Shown piece by piece: positions 6,892 through 15,578 of a stretch of 39,833 nt of DNA; position 1 is the stretch's first letter; every line of letters begins with the position of its first letter. The translations under genes were made by a program, and so were the position numbers. Under the pieces are notes generated by a model. That model ran no database searches and had not been told where the DNA came from. It was given only the letters and a program-made list of their open reading frames with translations. This stretch comes from a virus. Location of the stretch: IMG/VR virus record IMGVR_UViG_3300044695_006809, positions 1 to 39,833 of that record; one strand, written 5' to 3'.

Positions 6892-9189
6892 TTATTGCGG
6901 TGCTTGGGCTTCCATCGGCGGTTGCTGCATCATCTGCGCTAGGCTCACGCCATCCGGCAGTTGTTGCAGCATTTGCAGCAGTTGTTCCGCCGCGCTGGCC
7001 TGCGCCAGCGGGTCTTCGGTCAGGGTGCGGCCAATGCGAGCGTTCTCGCCACCGTGCTGCTTCTGGTTGTTCACCAGTCCGGCCAGGTAACTCGTCAGCA
7101 CGACGTGGATCTGCTGCCCACCGATCACACTTTGCTGGCGCAGCGGACTGCGCATGACTTCATCGCTCACGGCCTGTGCCAGTCCGCCAAAGTCCATGCC
7201 CTCGGTGACATCTGGTGCGCCGCCGCTGAAGATTTCCGAGAGGTGCATGCGGGCCATGTCGAGCGTCTGGCGCTGCGCGGTATCCACATCTTTCGGCAGG
7301 CATTGCGCCGCGAGGCCGGGGTCCAGCATGTTGAATCCGGCTTCGAGAATCGGCAGCGTGTTGATCTGACCGCGATTGTCGAGCGGCACGATCATGTCCT
7401 TGATGAAACCGAGGTGCTTGCTGGTCCATTCCACGTCCAGACTCTTCACGTTGAACTTGCTCTGGAAGTCGAAACTGCCGCGCACCTCATCAGCCGTGGC
7501 GGTGATGAGTTCGTTCGTGCCGGTGATGCGGGCACCTTGCAGCGGTGGCATGTATTGCTGGATGAGCTTGGCCGTGCGGGCGATGCACTGGCTCAGCGAG
7601 AGCATGAACCAATCCAGCTCCGCCTGGCCCATCATCATCGCCACGCTGTCAGACACATTGCGGCCGGCAAAGCCAAAGTAGCCGTCCACACTCTCGCGCA
7701 AGGTGCGCTCGATCTCGATGCTGCGGCCATCCGGCGGCGGAATCTGAAGTGCGGTGGGCACCTTGCCACGAATGGACGGCAGGAACACGCCAGGGGCGGG
7801 CCGCAAGCCTTCAAGTTCGGGGTCGCCGGTCCAGGTGGGGAAGGTCGTGAGGCTGGCGGCGTCGGTGCGGCTGTCCCACTGCGCTTTGACCGCCTGCTCC
7901 TTCGTCATGGTGATTTCTGGCACGCTGAAACCATCGAGCAAGAGGCGCTCGTCCTGGCTGAAGCTGAACGGCACAAAGGGGTAGGCGCCGTCCCAGTCCA
8001 TGCGCAGTTCGCGCTTGGCCACCTTGTCCTTCACGTCCGCGTGCATCACCGTCTCATAGGTGCCGGTGAGTCCATCCACCGTCACAGCACGATCCCACAG
8101 CTCGATGATTTGATACAGGTGTGTCTGCGCTTCACCGCCGGGGCGGGCGCTCCAGTTCACCCCGGCACCGCTCAGCGCCCAGGGGAAGGATTGCATGCTG
8201 TTCGCAAAGAGCGCACTGCGCCCTTTGTGCTTGTCCAGCACCTCTTTGACCCAAACTTTGTCCCAGTCTTTGAGCGCGGCCTGCTCCCGAATCCACTGCG
8301 CCGAACGCCAGCGCACACGGGCGATCCAGCGGCAGCTTTCCAGGCCGTCTTCCATCATCGTTTCATACGGAAAGAACACATCCACAAACGGCTGCAGCGC
8401 CTCCCAGCAGGGAGAACTGCGCTTCACATAGGACGCATGCACCATGGCCTGCTCCGCACCGCCACGCAGCGCGGCCAGGGCACGTTTCACCGAAGCCTGG
8501 CCGATCTTCCGCCGCTGGGCTGCACCGGGCATGTTCCGCAGGCAGAGCGCGATGAGCTGCTCCTCGCCTGCTTCATCGAGCACCAGCGCCTCGAAGTCGA
8601 TGCCCTCGATGAGAGTCATGTCCTGCGCCTCGGCCGCGGTCTGCATCTTCAACCACTCCGCCACCATCGGCACGGTGAGGGTGATGGCCTCCACGCCGCG
8701 TTCTTCCTTCCAGCCGACGTAGAGCAAGCTGGCACGGAAGCGGTCGGCATAGCTGCCCGCCCGCAGTCCCTGCGAGACAAACTCGGTGCGCATTGGGCCG
8801 TTGAGGTAGTAGCGCAGCACCTGGCGCATGAGTCCGGCGCGTTTTGCGTCCGTGCTCTCCATCGGGGTCACGCTCAGGCTGCCATTCATCAGGGCGGCGA
8901 TGCGGGCCGCGTTGCGCCGGTTCATGACCGTCTGGGTCAGGTGGACTTCATGGTCCGCCGCGCCGACGAAGGGTTTGGCATCGCTGGCTTTGGTGTTGGC
9001 CTTCTTGCCGGTGCCGGTTTTGTTTTGCCAGTAGCATTTGCGCGTCTGCTCATTGGTGGCCATCTGCTTGAGGAACTGCGTGGCGTCACGGCAGGCAGCG
9101 TCCATTTCCTCCAGCGCATCAGAGACCTGCCAAGTGGCAAGCGGTTTTTCCGGGTCAACGACAGCGGAGAGTTCAGCGGGATGGGACAT
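6892..9189 (-). CDS. Portal protein, 765 aa
   Basis: The length, position between terminase and scaffold/capsid, and sequence style fit a large podovirus/SU10-type portal: an early KCYWQNKTGTGKK / KPFVGAADHEVHL segment, NRRNAARIAALMNGSLSV, then a helical stem region rich in aromatic residues, and a C-terminal Gln/Met/Pro-rich tail (LLQMLQQLPDGVSLAQMMQQ) typical of the portal barrel or crown. Portals form the dodecameric DNA entry ring and bind the terminase. The start overlaps the small upstream gene by 17 nt. The assignment rests on context and overall architecture rather than a discrete motif. Confidence 0.75.
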   Translation of the reverse strand: MSHPAELSAVVDPEKPLATWQVSDALEEMDAACRDATQFLKQMATNEQTRKCYWQNKTGTGKKANTKASDAKPFVGAADHEVHLTQTVMNRRNAARIAALMNGSLSVTPMESTDAKRAGLMRQVLRYYLNGPMRTEFVSQGLRAGSYADRFRASLLYVGWKEERGVEAITLTVPMVAEWLKMQTAAEAQDMTLIEGIDFEALVLDEAGEEQLIALCLRNMPGAAQRRKIGQASVKRALAALRGGAEQAMVHASYVKRSSPCWEALQPFVDVFFPYETMMEDGLESCRWIARVRWRSAQWIREQAALKDWDKVWVKEVLDKHKGRSALFANSMQSFPWALSGAGVNWSARPGGEAQTHLYQIIELWDRAVTVDGLTGTYETVMHADVKDKVAKRELRMDWDGAYPFVPFSFSQDERLLLDGFSVPEITMTKEQAVKAQWDSRTDAASLTTFPTWTGDPELEGLRPAPGVFLPSIRGKVPTALQIPPPDGRSIEIERTLRESVDGYFGFAGRNVSDSVAMMMGQAELDWFMLSLSQCIARTAKLIQQYMPPLQGARITGTNELITATADEVRGSFDFQSKFNVKSLDVEWTSKHLGFIKDMIVPLDNRGQINTLPILEAGFNMLDPGLAAQCLPKDVDTAQRQTLDMARMHLSEIFSGGAPDVTEGMDFGGLAQAVSDEVMRSPLRQQSVIGGQQIHVVLTSYLAGLVNNQKQHGGENARIGRTLTEDPLAQASAAEQLLQMLQQLPDGVSLAQMMQQPPMEAQAPQ

Positions 9190-9436
9190 TCGAGGGGGCA
9201 GGGTTCACCGTTTGTGAACCGCACCCGACGCACCCTTCCCCAAGAGCAGGGCCATGCTTCTGCAACTCCGCGCAAAAGTCAACCACGACTTGCCGCGACC
9301 ACCGCCGCTGTGAATGCAGGCGATGCGGCACGGGTGGCGGCTGCTGCTGCTCCAGCATGCGCCGCGCTTCACGGTAACGCAGTCCAGACTGTTGCATGAG
9401 TTCGAGCGTTTGGGAGAAGGAGATGAGCAGGGTCAT
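9173..9436 (-). CDS. Small HTH-like hypothetical protein, 87 aa
   Basis: The first 55 residues resemble a small helix-turn-helix (SFSQTLELMQQSGLRYREARRML followed by a basic RLHSQRRWSR strand), as in excisionase-type or terminase-associated DNA-binding proteins. The C-terminus contains a CVGCG motif. It overlaps the portal start by 17 nt. Function is unknown; a DNA-binding packaging accessory is possible. Confidence 0.45.
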   Translation of the reverse strand: MTLLISFSQTLELMQQSGLRYREARRMLEQQQPPPVPHRLHSQRRWSRQVVVDFCAELQKHGPALGEGCVGCGSQTVNPAPSNVPSR

Positions 9437-9460
9437 GGTGGGGCGGGGTTAGGCAAGGGA

Positions 9461-9510
9461 ATGGGTGGCAAAGGAATGGCTCAGAGGCTGGTGATTCCCC
9501 TGCCACCCAT
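9461..9510. repeat. Long inverted repeat between glycosyltransferase and portal-block genes
   Basis: Arms 9461-9477 and 9494-9510 are complementary over 17 positions with two mismatches (ATGGGTGGCA pairs perfectly with TGCCACCCAT), around a 16-nt loop. A T-rich stretch (GTTCTTGTTTTTTGG) follows on the plus strand, so on that strand it looks like an intrinsic terminator; on the minus strand, the direction of the genes, it could be a processing or partial-termination hairpin in the operon. Confidence 0.6.
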
Positions 9511-9526
9511 CGTTCTTGTTTTTTGG

Positions 9527-10144
9527 TTACTTCGTGGTGATCGGAAACTTTGCCTGCCCGACGTGCCCGACAAAGACACGCTTGTCGATCAGCACGCGCC
9601 CGCCCAGCTCGCGCCACTTGGCGCAAAACGCGAAGTCTTCACTGGTGCCGTCGTAGCTGGTCGGCCAGAAACTGTGCATGTCGCCAAACTCGGTGCCCTG
9701 CATCAGCGTCACATGCGGCTGCATCTTCTCAAACACGGAACGATGCACCCGCATGAATCCACGCGCCGTCTTCGCCACTTCCCACAGCACGCCGGGACTC
9801 AGCGATGGATTCTCGTTCCCTTTCAGCGGCACAATCGGCGCTTCAAACTTGACCGTGCGCTTCGAGTAAAGCCCGAAGACCAGCGGCTCGTCATGCTCCA
9901 GCAAATGCGCCAGGTCTTCCGGCTTGAACACCAGATCCGTGTCGATGACGATCATCTCGTCACAATCACTCTGAAGAAACTGCTTCGTCGCCACATCCAT
10001 CGCATAACCAGGATAGGGCGTGGAAAGATGGCAGAAGACGCTCTCGCCTTGCAAAGCGCCCATCATGGAGACGGCCCAGGCCGTCACAGAAAGCCCCATG
10101 CCGTTGTCGATGATGGGGTAAAAGATTGGTTTGTCGTTGTTCAT
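9527..10144 (-). CDS. GT-A-type glycosyltransferase, 205 aa
   Basis: The sequence opens with a Rossmann-like half (FYPIIDNGMGLSVTAWAVSM) and contains DEMIVIDTDLVFKPED, a DxD-type metal/nucleotide-sugar motif (DTD at residues 68-70), and a later TSEDFAFCAKWRELGG, which matches the acidic 'EDxdfc.r.r..G' catalytic region of GT2/ANP1-like glycosyltransferases. It would transfer a sugar from a nucleotide-sugar donor. It sits next to a Mom-like GNAT gene and the large terminase, and a methyltransferase is nearby, so a role in modifying phage DNA or virion protein is plausible. The acceptor is unknown. Confidence 0.75.
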   Translation of the reverse strand: MNNDKPIFYPIIDNGMGLSVTAWAVSMMGALQGESVFCHLSTPYPGYAMDVATKQFLQSDCDEMIVIDTDLVFKPEDLAHLLEHDEPLVFGLYSKRTVKFEAPIVPLKGNENPSLSPGVLWEVAKTARGFMRVHRSVFEKMQPHVTLMQGTEFGDMHSFWPTSYDGTSEDFAFCAKWRELGGRVLIDKRVFVGHVGQAKFPITTK

Positions 10145-10163
10145 TGTTTTTGGTTTTTGGTTC

Positions 10164-10715
10164 TCACTTCTCCGGCTTGTTCAGCTTACCTGGCCACGCC
10201 CACACCCACTTGTCGCGTCCCGGTCTCCCGGATCGTGTGTCGGTGCCGCTGCGTGCTCGTCCCATTCGCTCCCAGCCGTCGAAGCGATAGGTGTTGCCGT
10301 TGTGCAGGTCGGCATCTTGATACGAGACAGCGAACTCGTATCCCATCGCGGGGAACACGAACTCGCGCCAAAGTCGCAGAGCCACGCGGCAGAGGCCGCC
10401 ACGGGAGGCACAGAGGCGGGATAGCTCGATAGTGTTGTCTCGCGTCATCCATTGGCAGCCGCCGCCGACCACGGGCGCGATAAGGTTGCTTGCAGTCGTG
10501 ACGGCCACGGCTCGCCCCTCATGCACCAGCGCATGACAGGTTGCGCCCTGATTGCCGCGATTGATCGGCCCCATTTTGTGCCCCCACTCCACAAGGCAGC
10601 GGTTGGCGTCGGCCAGAGATACCGGCTCAAACCCCACAAAGCCGAACAAGGCATCGCACCCAACGCTGACCGCGTTGGAGTCGAATTTGCAAGCGGGCGT
10701 CAGGGGCGCGGTCAT
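10164..10715 (-). CDS. GNAT-fold protein of the Mom/XF1762-like phage group, 183 aa
   Basis: Motifs in order: GHKMGPINRGN (about 45-55), a core strand HALVHEGRAVAVTTASN, TIELSRLCASRGGLCRVALR (about 95-114, the acyl-CoA-binding loop region), then FPAMGYEFAVSYQDADLHNG and TYRFDGWERMG ending in KWVWAWPG. This arrangement resembles phage GNAT proteins such as XF1762-like and Mom-like proteins. Mu Mom modifies adenine in DNA to block restriction. Whether this protein does the same is inference, supported by the neighbouring glycosyltransferase and the adenine methyltransferase. Confidence 0.65.
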   Translation of the reverse strand: MTAPLTPACKFDSNAVSVGCDALFGFVGFEPVSLADANRCLVEWGHKMGPINRGNQGATCHALVHEGRAVAVTTASNLIAPVVGGGCQWMTRDNTIELSRLCASRGGLCRVALRLWREFVFPAMGYEFAVSYQDADLHNGNTYRFDGWERMGRARSGTDTRSGRPGRDKWVWAWPGKLNKPEK

Positions 10716-10733
10716 CGTGGGTGGATTTGGTCG

Positions 10734-11159
10734 TTAAATCCGCGTCCTTCTCGGCACCGCGCCGTCATACTCAAACACGCCTGCCGTCTCCGTCGGCGTG
10801 ACCTCGATGCGATCTCCGCGCCGGAACTGGTTGGCAAACACACGCGGCGCGGTCAGCCGGACGCTCACCAGCGCCCCGCCCTCCACCGGCTTGCAGCGCA
10901 GCACACGCGGCATCACGCCTGCGGCCTGCGCCAGCATGGCGATCTTAGCCGGGGCCGGGCTAGCCTCGCCCAGGCCAATCAGGCGCAGCACTTCCGCCTC
11001 GCCCTCCGGGGTAATGTGGAAGGCATTGCCGTCCTTGAGGTAATGCAGCAGCCGCTTGAGGTCGCCGCTTTCGCGCCAGCGTTTGAAGCTGTCACGCGGC
11101 ACGTTGAGGCGGGCCGCTAACACGGCTTCGGGGGTGGTGGTGGGTGTCGGAGTTTGCAT
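10734..11159 (-). CDS. Hypothetical protein with possible N-terminal HTH, 141 aa
   Basis: After a Thr/Pro-rich start, residues 10-60 (AVLAARLNVPRDSFKRWRES, LHYLKDGNAFHITPEGEAEV) look like a helix-turn-helix with a wing. The C-terminal half is beta-rich (VSVRLTAPRVFANQFRRGDR, IEVTPTETAGVFEYDG). It lies between terminase and the GNAT gene in the operon. It may bind DNA, but I cannot place it in a family. The leader is A/C-rich with repeated CACCAAG and no Shine-Dalgarno sequence. Confidence 0.5.
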   Translation of the reverse strand: MQTPTPTTTPEAVLAARLNVPRDSFKRWRESGDLKRLLHYLKDGNAFHITPEGEAEVLRLIGLGEASPAPAKIAMLAQAAGVMPRVLRCKPVEGGALVSVRLTAPRVFANQFRRGDRIEVTPTETAGVFEYDGAVPRRTRI

Positions 11160-11198
11160 GGTTCTTGGTGCTTGGTGCTTCGTTCTTTGTTGGGGTCG

Positions 11199-13292
11199 TC
11201 AGTAGCCAAATTCGGATTCTGCCACGCGCTTGAACACGCTGCTTTTGATGTGCCGCGGGGAAGCCAGGCAGAAGTAGCGCCAGACGGCATTCGGATCACC
11301 GCAGGCTTCATCCTTGAGCCGCGTCGAGTCCGACAGCGGTGGCAGGGTGTAGTGGTTGAACATGAACACGGTGTTGGTGCATTCACGATTCACACGCACG
11401 CGGGGCAGGCCCATGACACTCTCTCCCAGGGCGGTGCGGATGTTCTGGTTTCCCGCTGCTTTGCGGGTGCCATCGGGCAGGTTCAGTTCTTTAAAGCCGC
11501 ACTTCATCTGTGACACGACTTCATCAATCTTCTGCCCGCTGTTGCGGTCGCTCCAGTGGCTCCAGCGCGGATCTCCCCACAGTTCAAAGAGTTCGGCAAA
11601 CTGCCCGTCCACCGTCACGACTTCGCCAGGGCGAGTTTCGAGGGTGAAGGTGCGCTCCAGCACGCGGCCCTGCCACGGCTCACCGCTCTCCCGCATGCGG
11701 TCCAGAAAGCGTTTGAGCATTTCCCACACGACGAGGAACTGCCGCTCCAAACCCCAGCCGAGGCGCAAGTCCTGCGCCGGGCCTTCATCGCCATTCATGC
11801 GGTCTCCAGCGCTGACCACGGCCCACGGGCCGGGCATGCAGCCGTTGATCGGCACCGTCTCGCACGGCCACTCCATGGCCTGCCAGTAGCGGCCCAGCGG
11901 GTCCACCACCCACAAGCCCACGAACCACGGCTTGGCGTCCGCACCGTCGATCACGACGTAGATGGAGCCGTCACGCGGGATGTCTTTCCAGTCGCACAGG
12001 TGCAAGTCCTCGCTCCAGGCATTGGCAAACTCGCTGCGCTGATCCTGCTCGACATCGCCATACAGCTTCATGCGCACCTGGCGATGCCCGCCACTCATCG
12101 CCCCGCCCATGATGGCATGATACGCAGGCTTCCAGATGTTTGCACTGGTGGGCACACTGGCCACGAGGCGCAGCGGGTCGGGCGGCTGTGCAAAGCGCCA
12201 CACCTGCGTCTTCGGCGCACCGGCCAGGGTCTTGAGCACGGGCGCATCGGCCCAGCCATACTTGCGTGCGCCGGCCAGGAACATCTTCACGGTGGCGGTG
12301 TAGCCCTTGATCGGCGTGAAGGCGATGACATGCACGCCTTGCAGCACGGCACCAAGTAGAGAGCGATGGATCAAGTGGAACGGCTCCCCCGCCTCCAGCA
12401 GCGCCAGCAGTTTCTTGATGCGCTCCTGAAACCACGGTTCCCGCGTCATTTCCACGCGAGACGCGAGACGCGCATTCAGCGTCTTCACCAGCGCAGGCGG
12501 GATCAGCTCGTCGCTCAGGATGGTGTTATACTCGCCACCTTGGAAGGTGTCTTCGTCCTGGCCGTAGTTCCGCATCTCAAACCGCCCGCCGCCCGTGAAG
12601 GCCCGGCCCGTCTCGTCCTTCACCTCCACCAGCACTTGAAACCAGTCATTGGTGAAGCCTTTGGCGTTGTAGTTGAACGCTGTGTCCACCGTGGCCTTCT
12701 TCCGCGCCTGCGCCTTCAGATCGAGCGGCAGGTGATTGAAGATTTCGGGATGATGCCATTTCCGGCTCATGCCTTCCGACTCATGCAGCACCATGACCTG
12801 CCCGCTCCAGGTGTCGTCATGCTCATAGCCCGGTGGCCGCGGCGAGTAGATGAAATTGCAACTCGTCAGATGCAGCAGCGTCTTGGTTTTGCCGGGGCGA
12901 TTCCCCCCCGTGATGAGGTATTCGATGACCTCCCCAGGCTGCGCCAGCCGCTTGCGGCAGAGTTCCACCAAGATCGGCCTGAAGTATTCCGAGATCCAAC
13001 CGAACTGGAACGGGTCACGCGCCATGCGCTTGATCCATGACCGGCGCAGTTCCTCCCACTGCTTCACCTGCTCCCACGTCACCCGCATTTCTTGCGCCCG
13101 CTCATGGTAGCGCAGCTCATGCAGGAAAGACTCGTCAATGGCCAACCGCTCCCGCATGCGCAGCGTGCAGCCCGCTTCATCCCAGGGCGCGTCCCACAGA
13201 ATTTCCAACGGCTGATACACCGCATGCGGCGTCTGCCGCGAAAGGCGGTCTTCCCACTCCTGGCGTGTCTGAAGGCGTTCAAGGTCCGTCAT
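11199..13292 (-). CDS. terL: Large terminase subunit (ATPase-nuclease), 697 aa
   Basis: This is the DNA-packaging motor. The Walker A motif GGNRPGKT is at residues 129-136, followed by a Walker B-type segment YNTILSDE (about 255-262, acidic pair at 261-262). A C-terminal RNase H-like nuclease domain begins near YVVIDGADAKPWFVGLWVV, where the aspartates could be metal ligands. I chose ATG 13292 (MTDLERLQTRQEW), which lies 1 nt from the methyltransferase stop; an upstream extension runs through that gene. With the HTH-containing gene at 14598 as a possible small subunit, it forms the packaging module beside portal. Confidence 0.85.
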   Translation of the reverse strand: MTDLERLQTRQEWEDRLSRQTPHAVYQPLEILWDAPWDEAGCTLRMRERLAIDESFLHELRYHERAQEMRVTWEQVKQWEELRRSWIKRMARDPFQFGWISEYFRPILVELCRKRLAQPGEVIEYLITGGNRPGKTKTLLHLTSCNFIYSPRPPGYEHDDTWSGQVMVLHESEGMSRKWHHPEIFNHLPLDLKAQARKKATVDTAFNYNAKGFTNDWFQVLVEVKDETGRAFTGGGRFEMRNYGQDEDTFQGGEYNTILSDELIPPALVKTLNARLASRVEMTREPWFQERIKKLLALLEAGEPFHLIHRSLLGAVLQGVHVIAFTPIKGYTATVKMFLAGARKYGWADAPVLKTLAGAPKTQVWRFAQPPDPLRLVASVPTSANIWKPAYHAIMGGAMSGGHRQVRMKLYGDVEQDQRSEFANAWSEDLHLCDWKDIPRDGSIYVVIDGADAKPWFVGLWVVDPLGRYWQAMEWPCETVPINGCMPGPWAVVSAGDRMNGDEGPAQDLRLGWGLERQFLVVWEMLKRFLDRMRESGEPWQGRVLERTFTLETRPGEVVTVDGQFAELFELWGDPRWSHWSDRNSGQKIDEVVSQMKCGFKELNLPDGTRKAAGNQNIRTALGESVMGLPRVRVNRECTNTVFMFNHYTLPPLSDSTRLKDEACGDPNAVWRYFCLASPRHIKSSVFKRVAESEFGY

Positions 13293-13293
13293 G

Positions 13294-13893
13294 TTATTCG
13301 GCGACTGAAGTTGTAGAATGACTGTTCCCCAGCCTGACGACGCGCCCAGGTAGTCCGGACGCCTCCAAGGCCAGCGTGTTTGATTCGTCGTAGCTGATGA
13401 GCGCGGACGGTGCGCCAGAGTTTGCCGCTGCCCGCCTGCCGTCCACATGATGGAAGTGGATCCTTCCCCACAAGAACAGGATTGAGTGCGCCTTCTTCCA
13501 GACGTGCTCCACCCAATCAGACGTTTCAGTTCGCGCAAAGATCATGGCGGTAGCGTTGCCGTGTTCCGCACATCTGGCGAGCCATCGGCCAGCCTCTCGC
13601 CCATACGGCGGATTGCACCAGACTCGGCCTTTCCACGCAAGCAGCAGCCCATTGTCTTTCCATGTGTAGTGCCTTTCAGCCATATCCCAAGGCCGCACCA
13701 CTGGCGCACATACGTCGAGGTCAAACGGGCCAACCGATGCGAGGATTTCAGGCGGTGTCAGCCATTCATCCTTGCCCATGCTGGCGCTTTGATGAGATCC
13801 CATACCAACGGCTGGGGAACAAATCGCTGATGCCAAGACCAGCCCGGCGGGGCTGCTTGGCAAGGCGAAGTCGATGGCGGGCTGGTCAGGCAT
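13294..13893 (-). CDS. Phage N6-adenine DNA methyltransferase (Dam family, PF05869-like), 199 aa
   Basis: The sequence contains WLTPPEIL (residues 44-51), FDLDVCA and WCNPPYGRE with catalytic NPPY at 94-97, the layout of the phage N-6-adenine methyltransferase family. Downstream, MIFARTETSDWVEHVWKKAH and the ILFLWGRIHFHH segment match the family core. Such enzymes methylate adenine using S-adenosylmethionine, usually to shield phage DNA from restriction. The gene sits between an unknown gene and the large terminase; a start at internal ATG 13803 would remove about 30 N-terminal residues outside the domain. Confidence 0.85.
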   Translation of the reverse strand: MPDQPAIDFALPSSPAGLVLASAICSPAVGMGSHQSASMGKDEWLTPPEILASVGPFDLDVCAPVVRPWDMAERHYTWKDNGLLLAWKGRVWCNPPYGREAGRWLARCAEHGNATAMIFARTETSDWVEHVWKKAHSILFLWGRIHFHHVDGRRAAANSGAPSALISYDESNTLALEASGLPGRVVRLGNSHSTTSVAE

Positions 13894-13928
13894 AGCTCAA
13901 GCGTTCATTGTTTTCGTGTCCGTTTGTT

Positions 13929-14561
13929 TCAATAAGCCCATTGCGCGTCCCCCAGTAATTCCGTCGAGTCCTGCCACCACTCATCCCATTGCTCGTTCGT
14001 GGCGACGTTCCAGTCAGGGATGCGTTCCGCCGCACCATTCGGCGTGAGACTGAGCGGCAACCATTTGAGACGGTTGTTGGGATAGATGGCCAACTGTCCA
14101 TTGGATAGCTTCACCACATTGCCTTCCTTGTGTTCTTCCAGAAGCTCAACGTCACCAATGTCGAGCGTCCCGCCCGCTTGATTCTCAGGCAGGAAATCAA
14201 TGGTGAACCAATAATGCCCAGTCATTGGAGGAAACCCCTTGCCCATGTTGATGAGCATCGGCACATCGCAGAGCTGACTTTTCTGCCACACTTCGATGCT
14301 GCCTGAAAGGCACTCCCACATTTGCACCTTGTGCAGTGGGAGGTTGTTTTGATCCTCTTCAGGCTTGTAGTGGTAGAGGCACTGCGGGGGAATTTTGTCA
14401 AAACAGGCGGCATATTTGTCCACCCAGACTTGAAAGCAGAAGGGGCGATTGCGCATCGCCCGCACGCTCAATAGCCAAGCGGGTTCAAACTCGGTTTCAC
14501 GACCGCCGAACGCATCGGCGCGGACATAGACTCTGGCTTTGGGTAGGTTGACGTTTCTCAT
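13929..14561 (-). CDS. Hypothetical protein, 210 aa
   Basis: The protein begins MRNVNLPKARVYVRADAF and is aromatic- and Asn/Asp-rich (TGHYWFTIDFLPEN, EQWDEWWQDSTELLG). No family is recognised. Beta-rich composition with several Trp residues would suit a DNA-modification accessory or a phage structural protein, but nothing decides this. It lies between the small terminase candidate and the methyltransferase, so co-transcription with the packaging and modification genes is likely. Confidence 0.55.
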   Translation of the reverse strand: MRNVNLPKARVYVRADAFGGRETEFEPAWLLSVRAMRNRPFCFQVWVDKYAACFDKIPPQCLYHYKPEEDQNNLPLHKVQMWECLSGSIEVWQKSQLCDVPMLINMGKGFPPMTGHYWFTIDFLPENQAGGTLDIGDVELLEEHKEGNVVKLSNGQLAIYPNNRLKWLPLSLTPNGAAERIPDWNVATNEQWDEWWQDSTELLGDAQWAY

Positions 14562-14597
14562 GCAGTTCGTTGGGTGGTTGTGGGGGTGGGTTGGTGA

Positions 14598-15137
14598 TTA
14601 AAGTTTCGGCACTGGCACTAGCTCGGCTTCCAGGACGGGTGCAAAGCTCACCGGCTGGCGGGTGGCGCTGCCGGTCATGAGTTCGGCGGCAGCTTTGAAC
14701 TCGTGCTCCACCGTGACTTCCAAGCGCTGCGGCGCACTGCCGCCCGCGTCTTTGATGGCGATGCTGCCGATCATCATCGCGCTGTTGAGGTCGCCGATTT
14801 TGAGTTTGCCTTTTTCGGACTGGTCTTCGATGACCTCGGCCCGCATGCGGCGCAGGTCTTCTTCCTCCACCAGCATGCGCGTGGCCCGCGTCTCCCGCAG
14901 GTGCGCCCCGATAGCCCCGTCCTCGTCAATGACCTCGGCGATGGTGTTGCGGCTGTGCTGGAGTTCTTTGGAAATGGCCAGCTTACTCTTCCCCTGCGCC
15001 CACAGCGCCCGGATCTGCGCCCGCTGCTCTGGCAGCAAGCGTGAACCATCATGCTCACCGCCCGACCACGCCGAAGGTTTCTTCAGCGTGACCGGGACAG
15101 ACATGCCCAGCTCTGGGGTGGTCAGTGGTTGGCTCAT
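14598..15137 (-). CDS. Small terminase subunit candidate (HTH protein), 179 aa
   Basis: Residues about 36-70 (LLPEQRAQIRALWAQGKSKL, SKELQHSRNTIAEVI) form a resolvase/homeodomain-like helix-turn-helix, followed by an acidic helical region (EEEDLRRMRAEVIEDQSEKG) and a C-terminal tail. Small terminases typically have an N-terminal DNA-binding HTH and a helical oligomerisation domain of about this length. The gene lies between the SSB-like gene and the packaging genes, which supports the role, though no specific family match was verified. Confidence 0.6.
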   Translation of the reverse strand: MSQPLTTPELGMSVPVTLKKPSAWSGGEHDGSRLLPEQRAQIRALWAQGKSKLAISKELQHSRNTIAEVIDEDGAIGAHLRETRATRMLVEEEDLRRMRAEVIEDQSEKGKLKIGDLNSAMMIGSIAIKDAGGSAPQRLEVTVEHEFKAAAELMTGSATRQPVSFAPVLEAELVPVPKL

Positions 15138-15170
15138 GAGTTCAGGGGTGGAAGGTCAAACAGCCGCAGC

Positions 15171-15578
15171 TCAAAAGGGAATGTCGTCTTCTTCAAAGCC
15201 GTCGCTCATCGCGCCCGCCTCGGTCTGCTGCGTCACTGGAGCACCCGCCGCAGGTCGTGCTGTGCGCTGGCCGCCTGCTTCATATTCCTTGGCATTCCCC
15301 AGGAACGGCAGATTCGGCGGCTCAGGACTTTCACGCTCCACCTTCGTCGTGCTCTCCTTGATCCAGTGCGTGTTGCCAAAGTCGTCCTTGCCCTCTTTGT
15401 TCGGCACTAGGTCCATGGATAAGCCCAGCCTGCCGCTCTTCTCCGAGCGGCGAATGCGCGAGTTTTTCAGCGGGATAACCAAGCATTCCGTGGGCGTGCC
15501 GGTCTTGTCTTTGAGGTTCATCAGCACCGCCCCCTGAAATTTGCTGGGGTCGATGTAGGCGTTGAGTTTGTTGTGCAT
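15171..15578 (-). CDS. Single-stranded DNA-binding (SSB-like) protein with acidic tail, 135 aa
   Basis: The protein starts with a short beta-rich domain (KLNAYIDPSKFQGAVLMNLK), followed by a proline/glutamine linker and a C-terminus reading FEEDDIPF. This acidic amphipathic tip is the hallmark of SSB proteins and recruits replication partners. The OB-fold is not obvious from sequence, so this may be an SSB analogue. It lies immediately downstream of the DnaB-type helicase gene, which fits a replication role. Confidence 0.7.
   Translation of the reverse strand: MHNKLNAYIDPSKFQGAVLMNLKDKTGTPTECLVIPLKNSRIRRSEKSGRLGLSMDLVPNKEGKDDFGNTHWIKESTTKVERESPEPPNLPFLGNAKEYEAGGQRTARPAAGAPVTQQTEAGAMSDGFEEDDIPF

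Noticed and set aside
6961-9399. Very long plus-strand frame (812 codons) opposite portal
   Set aside because: It is antisense to the portal gene, His/Arg/Ala-rich as expected for a GC-rich shadow, with no domain.
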